Assembly: GCA_003427395.1 (NCBI GenBank)
Contig: BFEA01000242.1
Location: forward strand, 136,591 to 176,754
DNA length: 40,164 nt
From: Chara braunii
Lineage: Eukaryota > Streptophyta > Charophyceae > Charales > Characeae
Direction: 5' to 3'
Positions within the stretch are counted from its first letter, which is position 1; every line of letters starts with the position of its first letter. A program made the translations under genes and the position numbers. The notes beneath the pieces were generated by a model. The model searched no databases and was not told where the DNA came from. It saw only the letters and a list, made by a program, of their open reading frames with translations. Of the stretch, positions 1 to 9,066 are shown piece by piece.

Positions 1-27
1 CACACACACACACACACACACACACAC
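1..27. repeat. (CA)n microsatellite
   Basis: A pure CA dinucleotide run opens the window and may continue beyond its left edge. Confidence 0.95.
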
Positions 28-946
28 ATTCAGACCCTAACACGGGCCACGACAGGTGAGCACGCCCAATCGGCGAAGTCAATGTGCGCTCCAGGTGGAG
101 GTTGTCGGCGAAATCCGCATGCGCCCCCACTGTGCAGCGAACATGACCAGTGGCAATCTCCCGTAGCTCCCGTCTCCCTCCCCTTCGCAGGCTGACGCTA
201 ACAACAAAGCCAGGTCAGGAGAGCCCTGCAAAACCTCCATATCAGAGATCGAGGGGCATAACCCCCGATCAGTCTCATCAGGTATGGCGCAGTGTCAGGA
301 TCCCACCAGCCGATGGCCCCCACATATCACGCTCTCCTTCCTCCACCGAACCAGGAATCATGAGAAGGGTCAAGTGAGACCAGCAATGACCAGGAGCCTG
401 TCACGGCTCCCTCACCGTGCCCCCTCACACCCCAGTGTTATTCCCGGCTCCGCCCCCCTAACACCCCAGTGTTCTTCCCTGCTCCGCCATGGTCACGCCA
501 GCGCCAAGTTTTGACAATCAAAGCAGACAGGTTTCGTCGGCCCCGGAAGTGAGCGAACAGCGCCGGAACGCCACCCAAGCGGTAGCCTAGGAGTCATCTC
601 TCCTTTCTTAATTTTGTGTTGGCCTGATTCTGCCCAGCGCCCGAACGCCGCCCAAGCGGTAGCCTGGGAGTCATCTCTCCTTTCTTACTTTTGTGTTGGC
701 CTGATTCTTTTTCAAATCATTTTTGTATGACAATATTTGCGCCAACCGTACTGGACGGAATGCTCGGGGGGAGGGGAGTGGAAACCCCCCAAACGTCCAG
801 GGGGCCAGCGCAAACTCTGGGCCCAGCAACCCCTTTTCGGGACCCTTTTTTCCCCCTCCACTAAACCACTAGATAAAGCACCTACCTGTAAATTTTCCTT
901 ATGATTTCGTTGAGCAGAAAAAAAAACAAAAATCGAAGGGGTTAAA

Positions 947-950
<4 letters not shown>
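28..950. other. Non-coding stretch with two short tandem duplications
   Basis: No gene is recognisable here. Two small tandem duplications are visible. One has a 34-bp period (units start at 427 and 461, sharing ACACCCCAGTGTT). The other has a 77-bp period (units about 558-634 and 635-711, sharing the segment around CCAAGCGGTAGCCT and the TTTTGTGTTGGCCTGATTC tail). The short reading frames at 150-514 have no recognisable domain and are probably chance. The stretch could be decayed transposon sequence, but nothing diagnostic is visible. Confidence 0.5.

Positions 951-1012
<62 letters not shown>
951..1012. repeat. (CT)n microsatellite
   Basis: About 60 bases of uninterrupted CT dinucleotide. 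It produces meaningless Arg-Glu reading frames on the minus strand. Confidence 0.95.
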
Positions 1013-1015
<3 letters not shown>

Positions 1016-1330
1016 GCTTGTTCCTTCTTTCCAACCTTCCCTCTCTTTCACGAACAAGGCAAGCAGACATGACAGCAGATCCCATAATATCAACTGCGCA
1101 AGACTAGAACCGAGGGGCGGAGCAGGACAGGTGTACACAACAAGCTTCCTTGCAAAGAATAGGTAATGTACATGATCAATTCCACAAATGAAGTCAGTCA
1201 CTTCCGATGCGCAGGAAGTACAAGAGTACCCCCAAAATAACAGCAACATAAAACAATACAAACGAGACTGACACCTGGCCGCATTTTCGCGGAAAGCTAG
1301 CGCACTTGCTCCCTTTTCCACCTTCCTCCG

Positions 1331-1366
1331 TCTCTCTCTCTCTCTCTCTCTCCCCCCCCCCCGCTC

Positions 1367-1429
<63 letters not shown>

Positions 1430-1433
1430 NCTC

Positions 1434-1502
<69 letters not shown>
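1331..1502. repeat. Interrupted (CT)n microsatellite with one ambiguous base
   Basis: A long CT tract is broken by a C run near 1353-1362, by single CC interruptions and by an undetermined base (n) at 1430. The ambiguous base suggests assembly uncertainty, so the true tract length is unknown. Confidence 0.95.
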
Positions 1503-1505
<3 letters not shown>

Positions 1506-1989
1506 TTAACCCAGGAAAAATCCACAAGCTTTGGGGCATACTCACACGAGGACGTTTTTCTCTACTACGTAGGCTCTGGAGGTCATCACAGTCAGACGCA
1601 TCTGGCCATAAATACAGTCAGGTACATTTTGGAAAGTGCGTTAGACTCAGGATCAGCACCTGTTCAACGGGAACCATGATCAAGACCTCCGTCTTTCTTC
1701 TTTTTTTTGTCTTTTTGTTTTTCCCTCCGTCATTTTATTCCTCCCACCTGAGCTGCTCGCATATCTGTAGTGTACACAAAGCTGGCGTCTTGAATTGCAG
1801 TTCCAACGGCTATGATCACGAGCAGACAGAACTAAACGGAACTAAACGGTTTCTCAAGCCCCAGAGGAGTTCATCCCTCACTCCAGAAGCCATCTCACCT
1901 ATCCCGATCTAACGGTCTGTGCTTCTCTCTAATAACAATGCGTACCCCCCATGCCACGTCATCATCGTCCTCTTAAGGGATAAATTTCT
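1503..1989. other. No recognisable feature
   Basis: No gene or repeat can be supported here. A 78-codon frame starting at 1676 begins with a hydrophobic stretch, but it lies in T-rich low-complexity sequence and has no family resemblance. Confidence 0.4.
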
Positions 1990-2029
1990 ATGACGCCATC
2001 TACAAATAGCAGGAAGTTGGTCGAGGTTG

Positions 2030-2529
2030 AAAAAAAAAAAAAGAGGAATGATGAGGGTGACAAAAAAAAAAAGAAAACGGATGATTATGGTGACGACATT
2101 GATAGGATCATTATGACAATTATGATGATGACCATCACGAGGGCTGATGGAGGCGGTGATGGTGATGATGAGGAGGAGGAGGCGGAGGAGGAGGAGGAAG
2201 CGGAGAAAGAGGAGGAGGAAGAGGAGGCGGAGGAGGAGGAGGAAGAGGAGGAGGAGGAGGAGGAGGAGGAGGGGAGGATGACGATGATGGCGATAATGAT
2301 ACTGATCGTGTAATCAACGACCACAGAAATGGGATGATGGACGAGGTGGTAATGATGAGAGGAGGAGGAGGAGGAGGAGGGTGGTGATAATGGTCCTGAT
2401 CGTGCTATGAACGACCACAGAAACGGGCTGATGGGCGTGATGATGATGAGGAAGAGGATGCCGATGATGGTGATAATGATCTTGATCGTGTTATCAACGA
2501 CCACCAAAACGGCCTGATGGAGGCGCTGG

Positions 2530-2565
<36 letters not shown>

Positions 2566-2640
2566 GGAGGAGGAGGAGGAGGAGGAGGAGGAGGAGGAGA
2601 ACGATGATAAAGATAATGATCCTGATCTTGTTATGAACGA
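2030..2640. repeat. GAG/GAT trinucleotide repeats alternating with four copies of a ~45-bp unit
   Basis: Triplet runs of GAG and GAT fill 2165-2275, 2360-2383 and 2529-2600. Between them a ~45-bp unit recurs, starting near 2292, 2386, 2472 and 2612. Each unit begins GATAATG and contains TGATC.TGT..T.AACGACCAC or a close variant. The Asp/Glu-rich frame on the plus strand and the Ser-rich frames on the minus strand are translations of this repeat and should not be taken as genes. Confidence 0.8.
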
Positions 2641-2912
2641 CAACAGAAACCATCGGGGTTTCACAAATTGAAACCCGTTGTTGAGATGCCTTTGATTACT
2701 GTTGAACAGGAAGAGGATTGAACCACTGACTCGACTGGAACAAGTAATCATCGACCAAGACAAGTAATCATCGACCAAGACACGAAGGGTGAATCAAAGC
2801 AAAGATCGAAATTGACGGCTCCGATCGAGGTTGGATGTAAAAAACCACCAAAAGAAAGAAAGGGGAAAACAAAAAACCACCAAAGCAAAACAGAAAACAC
2901 TTGTTAACCAAA

Positions 2913-5900
2913 TTACACAACATCATGGGGAGGAGAGAGGCGTCGCGGGACGACGTGGAGGGGGGGAGAGAGTTTATGGGGGGGGAGTGAAGGCATCTCT
3001 CCCTCCCTTCTAGATAAGTCTATTCCGGGCCGCTGTAGAATTGAGCACGGGTAGCTCTTGACAAGATTCGATGGCAATGGCAGCTCTTCTGCTGCTACCG
3101 TGCACTGCAAGAGTAGAGATATCCTTTCGATCTGAATGGCCCTCTCCCCTCCTAGCAGATGAGGGCTCTCCTCCACCGCCGTGAGAAGATCACTCACATC
3201 GATCGTTGCCGTACGAGTGTCGGGATCCCCATCAGCTCGTTCGGAAAGGGCCGTCGTCGCCTGCGCGCCATGTGTGGTGCTGCTACTACATTCTCCCGAT
3301 CGTTGCCGTACGACTATCGGGATCCCTCGACGTGTCGTCCTCGCAGGCACAAGAGCAGGCGCGGGAAACACGGGAGGAAGAGGAACGTAATCCAACGGAT
3401 CCGGCCTATGATGGTAGTAGCGATTGCGCGCCTGACGCCCACGGGGGGTACAATTGCCGCCCTCTCTCCCATTCCCCGCCCCCTCGTCGGCTTTCTCGCA
3501 TCCACCCCCTTTGCTACGGCCACGAACGTCTTCTTCCATTGCGGTCAAACTCGGCCCATCCGGACGACCGAATCCCCCCCTTACTGCTACTGTTCCTCTG
3601 CCGTCGACATCTCCCAACGACCCTCCTCCTCCTCCTGATCGACTGTCAGGATCTCCCTCACAGCACGCTCGGGGTGGTCGCTCCATCTCCATCCCCTCCC
3701 CCTCCCCCCCCTCCCCCTCTTCCTCCTCCCTGTAGCGTCTCTCGCGCGCACGCTGAACGCAACTAGCCATTATAGCCCTAAGGTAGTGCTCGACCGCTTT
3801 GGTCATCACAAGCACACTCTCCTTGGTCACGCCTTGCAAGCCCCCGGACTGAGCAAACCCCTGCATTCTTGTCTCTAGCGAGGCCACGTCAGGAAGCTCT
3901 CCAGAAGCGCAAGATCCATCCAACGCCAAGTCAGAGACGACGCCACGTGGACGGGGAAGCCTTGCGCCGCCGGGACTAGCCGAGCAGAACGGCAGGCCTA
4001 ACGGGGGTCTCGTGGGTTCTGAGAACGGACACGTCAGCGCATCCCCTCCCTCCTCTTCCACTCCCTTTCCCACTCCTGCTCCTCCACGGGGCGATTCCGC
4101 TTCAGCCACCCCGTCTCCGACGACTGCACGTAGTCCAACTACTGCGACAGGTGCTGCTGCAGCCTCCCTCACCTCCTGCTGCTCCTCCTCCTCCTCCTCC
4201 TCCTCCTCCTCCTCTCCCACCCCGCTTGCCTGTGCAACCTCCTCCTCCTCCTTCTCTTGCACCTCCTCACCCGTCTGCACTGCTCTTCCCCCGAACCCCA
4301 CCCCCTCCTTCCTTCTCTCTCTTTGTTGGTCGATCGCCGCATATCCTTCCTCCCGGATCGACCGCCCATCAGTTACGTTTTTCACGGCCGGTGACGTGTC
4401 AATCGCTGAACCTGGCTGGTGCGTCGACGACGCTACACGTGGCCTTCCGTCGCCCCCACGCAGCTGCCCATTCGACTTCTTCGCATCCAGCGGATCCCGG
4501 ACAGGGGAGCTGTTGTTCTCGACCGCGTGCGCGCGCGGTTCTCTCTCCCGACCCACCTTGCTGCGTTTCCAAGGAGGCAATGGTCCATCCTCCGACGACG
4601 CCAGATCCGTTGCCTGCTCTCTCGCGCTGGCCCTCTTTGTGTCGGCTACTCCTGCCGGCGATGACGCCGCAACCGCCGGGTAATTGTTACAGTGGCCATT
4701 AGCCACGGTAATCGACGGTGCTACGCAGTTGTCTTCCGACCCCAGAACCTCTCCTCCCTCTCCCCCCCCCCTTGCTCTTCCTATTCCTCCTCCTCCTCCT
4801 CCTCTGCTACCGCTATCGGGACCCCCGATGCCGGCAACACCAGTGTCAAAGGGAATGCCATTTCCGTCTGCAGGGGTCGAACGACCGCTCCCGTCCAATC
4901 TTCCAGAAGATGGCTGGTCCCTCCTTTTCCTTCGCTTCGCTGGGTCGCGGGTGCGACTCAAGGAAGATCGCTGACCTTGGCTTGCAAACTTTCGCGGGGA
5001 AGCCCCTCCCCCTCCCACTCCTTCCCCATTGATCCTGCTGCTGTTGTTCTGGCCCCCACTGGACGACGCCGGACTGCTCCTCGAAGCCGTCTCGATAGAG
5101 GGTTCGCGCTCACTCTCGCCTCGGGCCGACCCTCCTCCTCCTCCTCCTCCTCCTCCTCCTCCTCCACCCACTGGTGCGGCGGAGGATCTGCTCGGCCCCC
5201 CCCAGTTTCCGACCCCCACCGCCGCACATTTCGCTTTTCCCGCTGCTCCCCCGCCCGACCGCCTTCCCCCTCCAATCTCGCCGCCGGCTGCCCATCTTGT
5301 CCCCGACACGATCCCGTTCTCGCGTACACCACCACCCCTCGCCGCTTCTACCCCCTCATCTATCTCTTGTGCCTGATAGCCAGCTGTCGCCGCAGCTGCG
5401 ACCTCCTCTTGCTGGCACTCTCCCCCCGCACCTCCGTCCCTCTGCGCGGCCCCAGCCAGTGGCGCTCCCGCCCCATCATCCGCCGCCCCTCTCGCCGCCG
5501 CGCCCTCCTCTCCCGCTTCTTTCCCGAGAAACGCATTCGCATAGATCGCCCTGATGAAGTCATTATGCAGCTTCACGTTCTCTCTCCCGATGCACGCGGT
5601 CACCAGAGCGTCCAATTCATTCTTCTTGAGCTTGCAGTTCAGAAATTTGGTCAGTATGCTCCAATACTCCGCTAATTTCGGACCCAAAATGGATGCGAAG
5701 TGGTCTTTCACTTCGGCGAGATTGTACCTCTTGATTGCACTGCGACTCATTGGTATCCCGATCGGCCGGTTGTGCGCCCATAAAACGACGACCGGCGGGG
5801 AAACGCGCTTGGCCCGAGTGCCTCCTGTCAACCTCAGGGGCAGACCGAGGTCGCGCGATGGCTGCTGCTGCTTCTTCCTCCTCTTCTCCGCAGTTCTCCG

Positions 5901-6149
5901 ACGGATTTCCTTCCCCGACGACGACGAGGATGATGGGGAAGATGATGAAGACGAAGACGATGAAGACGATGACGTTGCCGGTGCTGCTGCTGCTGCTCCT
6001 TCTGGTCCTTCTGCTGCTGCTGCTGCTCCTTTTCCTCCTCCTCCTCCTCCACTACTCCGGGCATGGTGGTGGACGTTGTCCGCATCGCCCACGCCATCTT
6101 CTAATCGACGCGAATGACGTGGATTCCTCGTGGACCCTGACATCAACAT
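2913..6149 (-). CDS. HFI1/TADA1-like subunit of the SAGA transcription coactivator, expanded
   Basis: This is a single uninterrupted frame of 1078 codons. Residues 134-209 match the N-terminal SAGA-Tad1 region of plant HFI1/TADA1 proteins. They carry a helix after MSRSAIKRYNLAEVK, then the hallmark GRENVKLHNDFIR (188-200). The conserved C-terminal blocks are also present: LPDVASLETRM followed by GLQGVTKESV (from residue 752), and DVSDLLTAVEESPHLLG followed by IQIERI (from residue 984). In other organisms this subunit is a structural part of the SAGA core, where its histone-fold region pairs with another subunit; it acts in the nucleus at RNA polymerase II promoters. Plant homologues are commonly around 400 residues. 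The excess here is low-complexity Gly, Ser, Ala, Pro and Glu sequence between the conserved blocks, including a Ser run at about 60-78 and Glu runs, encoded by triplet repeats. The first Met of the frame was chosen; a later start cannot be excluded. Family call fairly sure; exact ends less so. Confidence 0.82.
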   Translation of the reverse strand: MLMSGSTRNPRHSRRLEDGVGDADNVHHHARSSGGGGGGKGAAAAAEGPEGAAAAAPATSSSSSSSSSSSSPSSSSSSGKEIRRRTAEKRRKKQQQPSRDLGLPLRLTGGTRAKRVSPPVVVLWAHNRPIGIPMSRSAIKRYNLAEVKDHFASILGPKLAEYWSILTKFLNCKLKKNELDALVTACIGRENVKLHNDFIRAIYANAFLGKEAGEEGAAARGAADDGAGAPLAGAAQRDGGAGGECQQEEVAAAATAGYQAQEIDEGVEAARGGGVRENGIVSGTRWAAGGEIGGGRRSGGGAAGKAKCAAVGVGNWGGPSRSSAAPVGGGGGGGGGGGGGSARGESEREPSIETASRSSPASSSGGQNNSSRINGEGVGGGGASPRKFASQGQRSSLSRTRDPAKRRKRRDQPSSGRLDGSGRSTPADGNGIPFDTGVAGIGGPDSGSRGGGGGGIGRARGGGEGGEVLGSEDNCVAPSITVANGHCNNYPAVAASSPAGVADTKRASAREQATDLASSEDGPLPPWKRSKVGREREPRAHAVENNSSPVRDPLDAKKSNGQLRGGDGRPRVASSTHQPGSAIDTSPAVKNVTDGRSIREEGYAAIDQQRERRKEGVGFGGRAVQTGEEVQEKEEEEVAQASGVGEEEEEEEEEEEQQEVREAAAAPVAVVGLRAVVGDGVAEAESPRGGAGVGKGVEEEGGDALTCPFSEPTRPPLGLPFCSASPGGARLPRPRGVVSDLALDGSCASGELPDVASLETRMQGFAQSGGLQGVTKESVLVMTKAVEHYLRAIMASCVQRARERRYREEEEGEGGEGEGMEMERPPRACCEGDPDSRSGGGGGSLGDVDGRGTVAVRGGFGRPDGPSLTAMEEDVRGRSKGGGCEKADEGAGNGREGGNCTPRGRQARNRYYHHRPDPLDYVPLPPVFPAPALVPARTTRRGIPIVVRQRSGECSSSTTHGAQATTALSERADGDPDTRTATIDVSDLLTAVEESPHLLGGERAIQIERISLLLQCTVAAEELPLPSNLVKSYPCSILQRPGIDLSRREGEMPSLPPHKLSPPLHVVPRRLSPPHDVV

Positions 6150-6531
6150 TAGGATTTATGTGCTCCCGCCACGTGGCACAAGCTCGCCCATCCGCATCGG
6201 CAAACCTCGTCCTCTCGTCCCTTCTCCTTCTTCTCCCCCCTCTTCCCCCTCTTCCTCCTCCTCCTCCTCCTCCTCCTCTTCGTGCCCCTTCTCCTCCCCC
6301 TCTTTGTCCTCCTTCCCCCTTCTTCTCGATCGATCTGGAAGCGTCTCCTCCCCTTTTTCTCCTTGTTCGGGAAGCCATTCACTACACCTTTCTCTTCCCT
6401 CCCTTCTGTCTCTTCTCTAAATCAGTCTGTGGAAGATTATGAGGACCTCGTCCCGCCACTCGCCGACTGTGAAAACGACGAACACGATGGCGCGGGTCTG
6501 TTTCCACATTCTAATCCTGCCGTGAGCGAAT
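6150..6531 (-). other. Upstream flank and likely 5' leader of the HFI1/TADA1-like gene
   Basis: This flank holds CTC/CCT triplet repeats (about 6237-6300) like those inside the coding region. No convincing TATA box or transcription start could be assigned. The long reading frames on both strands here are triplet-repeat artefacts. Confidence 0.35.
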
Positions 6532-6558
6532 TAAAAAAAAAAAAAAAAAAAAAAAAAA
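6532..6558 (+). repeat. A-rich run (about 24 A)
   Basis: A homopolymeric A run follows GCGAATT. It could be the tail of a plus-strand retroinsertion or a simple tract. No target-site duplication was found. Confidence 0.7.
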
Positions 6559-6879
6559 GGCAAAAAAGGCGCGCTACTCGTAATGGCCCCCTTTCCTCCT
6601 CTCATCACTGAGCCCTCCTCTCCTCGTCCATCACAAGAAAGGACTTATTGCCCTCAGAGCTAGCTACCCTTTGGCCATACTCACACTGCTACCGCTTTCC
6701 TTAACGTATCTGACAGCAATCACCGCCCAACCTGAAGGAACCACATACCGCAATCACTACCACAGCGTAGAAGACTAAGTCCTGAGTGTGAGTGTGTGTG
6801 TGCGATTAGCTTGCCGCGTATCCCCTTTGGACTCTCCTCCCCTTGCTCATCTTCTCCGACCCAACACAGCCGTGATTCA
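6559..6879. other. No recognisable feature
   Basis: Between the A run and the hairpin element there is nothing I can assign. A short (GT)n-like stretch lies near 6787-6802. Confidence 0.4.
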
Positions 6880-7001
6880 GGGCATCGCCAACACCACTCT
6901 CGAAAAGTGCAAAATGCGAATGAACCCCTCCCAGAACATGGCCAGATGCACCCGCCACATTTTTGTCTTTTCAACATTTCGAGAGTGGTGTGGCGAGGCC
7001 C
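6880..7001. mobile_element. MITE-like hairpin element, copy 1
   Basis: The left arm (6880-6909, containing ACACCACTCTCGAAA) is the near-perfect reverse complement of the right arm (6975-7001, containing TTTCGAGAGTGGTGT). The ~65-bp centre matches, in reverse orientation, the centre of the hairpin at 16506-16624. This shows that the two are copies of one dispersed element and not chance palindromes. It has no coding capacity. No target duplication could be fixed. Confidence 0.6.
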
Positions 7002-7170
7002 TCAAGAGGAAGACTCCTCACCGCCGGGGCCTTCGCTTTCGACAAGTTCTTTTTTTTTTGTTGGGGGGGGGGGAGCGCGGAGGAAATTCGACCAGTTCGT
7101 CTACGTTATGTATTTCTATTTCTATATATTTTGACTATATTGATATGTGTATGTATATATATATTATTAT

Positions 7171-7196
7171 GTTTGACGATATATATATCGTCAAAC
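7171..7196. repeat. Perfect AT-centred palindrome
   Basis: GTTTGACGAT and ATCGTCAAAC flank an ATATAT centre, giving a perfect 26-bp palindrome. The right half with its continuation (ATATATATCGTCAAACAGAG) recurs at 7313-7332, 132 bp downstream. The hammerhead-like core lies between the two occurrences. Confidence 0.8.
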
Positions 7197-7257
7197 AGAG
7201 AGCTGCCCAGTAAACCGTAGGCAGAGAGGGAGAAGAGGACAACAAAGGAGGGGCTGT

Positions 7258-7310
7258 GACAAACTGTTTCGTCGGAGTTTCACCGAGACTCATCAGGAGG
7301 CTGAACCCTC
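7258..7310 (-). ncRNA. Hammerhead-ribozyme-like core
   Basis: On the minus strand the sequence reads CTGATGAG (7296-7289), then a short stem-loop, then GACGAAAC (7273-7266), then AGTTT and GTC (7260-7258). These are the invariant core blocks of a hammerhead in the right order and spacing. A very short helix III would be ACA/TGU just before the GTC cleavage site, as in the minimal hammerheads of Penelope-like elements and retrozymes. Helix II can form from GUC/GAC or CGG/CCG pairs around a small loop. Helix I is weak: only GAGGG with CCCUC pairs distally, so this copy may be degenerate. No reverse transcriptase of the Penelope type is nearby. Confidence 0.5.
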
Positions 7311-7605
7311 ATATATATATCGTCAAACAGAGAAGGGGCTGAATTATAGTATGTATACATGATACATATACGATTTACTATACAATGTCAATCGCCTTTT
7401 GCACGTAATGTCCGGTCATCAACCCACGACGTGCAAGTAGAGGCAAGGGATATTGTGCGACCCCATGTGCGACAGGGATAAGGACACGTGGCGACGCGTG
7501 AGCATGTTGGCTGTAAGCCTGCACAAACAAATGACCTTCCCTTCGAATTTATTCCTGCATGCTTGACAGGCGCTTTCTCTTTTGTTGCTCTCGTCATCTG
7601 CTTCT

Positions 7606-7673
7606 CGTGGATTCGAACGCGGGTCTCTCAACAATGCACGGGTGTGCCCACTCAGAGCATAGGGCATGGCCAC
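7606..7673 (-). other. tRNA-like module (minus strand)
   Basis: Read on the minus strand, it ends in GCGTTCGAATCC, a good B-box (T-loop) match. It is preceded at tRNA-like distance by a weak A-box-like GGCCATGCCC. The acceptor stem does not close well, so this is a tRNA-derived SINE head or pseudo-tRNA, not a functional gene. A second copy sits at about 7896-7963. Confidence 0.5.
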
Positions 7674-7701
7674 ACTGCTCATGTAATGTGAAGAAGCCGA
7701 A

Positions 7702-7774
7702 GCCTACGGCGGGCTCAGTTGGTAAGACACACAGGTTGCATTCAGACTGTCGTGGGTTCAATCCCCACTGCCTC
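7702..7774 (+). other. tRNA-like module (plus strand)
   Basis: GGCTCAGTTGG fits an A-box and GGGTTCAATCCCC a B-box. The T-arm GTGGG/CCCAC is perfectly paired. The acceptor and anticodon stems are poor, so it is likely a tRNA-derived promoter of a SINE. The copy at about 7993-8064 has lost one C in the T-arm. Confidence 0.6.
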
Positions 7775-7865
7775 ATGTACGTGCCTGGCTAAGCTTCGTG
7801 TTCTACCAGCTACAGATAACCCGTTGGCGGTCAGACTAGGGAGGCAAGGGCCGGCGGCGGGGAAG

Positions 7866-8155
7866 GTCTCTTTTGTTGCTCTCGTCATCTGCTTCTCGTG
7901 GATTCGAACGCGGGTCTCTCAACAATGCACGGGTGTGCCCACTCAGAGCATAGGGCATGGCCACACTGCTCATGTAATGTGAAGAAGCCGAAGCCTACGG
8001 CGGGCTCAGTTGGTAAGACACACAGGTTGCATTCAGACTGTCGTGGGTTCAATCCCACTGCCTCATGTAAGTGCCTGGCTAAGCTTCGTGTTCTACCAGC
8101 TACAGATAACCCGTTGGCGGTCAGACTAGGGAGGCGAGGGCCGGCGGCGGGGAAG
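7866..8155. repeat. 290-bp tandem duplication, unit 2
   Basis: Second copy of the 7576-7865 unit, carrying the same pair of opposed tRNA-like modules. It ends at the shared CCGGCGGCGGGGAAG boundary sequence. Confidence 0.9.
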
Positions 8156-9066
8156 GGCCGGTAGCGCTAATCCCAACGCTAATTCTGCGCTATTCCCTGC
8201 GGCAATCTCCGCGCTCAGTCGAATTCTCCCCACGGTGAATTAGGGTTCCTCCATCCCCACGACATCGCCTTCTTCCAGTGTAGCCCGTGAGGGCAAGGGA
8301 GGAGACCTCACCCTAGGCAGGGAGACCATAACTCTTCTCTGGTCTAGCCTAGGCATAGGAAGGGAGAGGTACAGGAATCGTGACATTTCTCAGGAGAAGG
8401 ACGTTATTTAACTTCATCTTCATCTTCAAGATAAGCAAGACTTCCAAGGCAAGATGAAAATTTTTTCGTGACGCCAGCACTGACAACCACAAGATGTAAG
8501 CCGAGGTAAACATGCCCTTCCTTTTACGAACGTCTGTCCTACCCTTGGCCAGAAGAAGGAATCACTCTACGTTGGGACCCCAGGGTGTTCGGCGGGTGCT
8601 GTAGGACCAGGGATTAATTCTCCAGGAGTGCATCACAGTAATTAAGGTTTCTTCTTTCGGGTAGAAGCTTGGTCCCTCCTGGAAATTCTTACCTCCTGTT
8701 TCTCAGTTATCCCACGAATGCTACTGCTTCTTCATGGTGGAGAAGCAGACACCGACAGTAAAGTACTTGGAACAGGACAGAACATGTCGAGATTGGAGAA
8801 CGGGGCCAAAATTTTCTCTATCGAGAAATCCGAAGTAGAGAGACCGTTCTCCCACCTAGGGACACCTCTCTGGCGGCCGAGAGCACATATCATCATATTT
8901 TGTCCAAACGTGACCGCGCTTTGGCAGACTCTTCCATTTACTGCTAGAGGAAGAAGCGATCCACCGTTTAACTCCATTTAACTCCTCTCACATATGACGG
9001 CCTTCGTCCGGACCCACCCTGCTGATACAGTGTCCATATCCGCACGCGCGGAAAAGACCCGCCATA
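8156..9066. other. Probable 5' flank or 5'UTR of LINE 1
   Basis: No gene is recognisable. The stretch leads directly into the ATG of LINE 1 ORF1 and may contain its 5' untranslated region, but the 5' end of the element cannot be fixed without a target-site duplication. Confidence 0.35.

Larger units (their letters stand above)
7576..7865. repeat. 290-bp tandem duplication, unit 1
   Basis: This unit is repeated almost identically at 7866-8155. Visible differences are one missing C and about two substitutions, so the duplication is recent. Each unit holds two tRNA-like modules pointing in opposite directions, separated by roughly 30 bp. Confidence 0.9.

Noticed and set aside
899-1545. Long Arg/Glu-rich and Leu/Ser-rich frames across the (CT)n tracts
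   Set aside because: They are direct translations of dinucleotide repeats, with an ambiguous base inside; no non-repetitive conserved part.
1990-2778. Asp/Glu-rich and poly-Ser frames
   Set aside because: Translations of GAG/GAT triplet repeats on either strand; no conserved domain.
3159-6442. Many Pro/Ser-rich frames on the plus strand opposite the HFI1/TADA1-like gene
   Set aside because: They are antisense shadows of a GC-rich, triplet-repeat-rich coding region; conserved blocks occur only on the minus strand.
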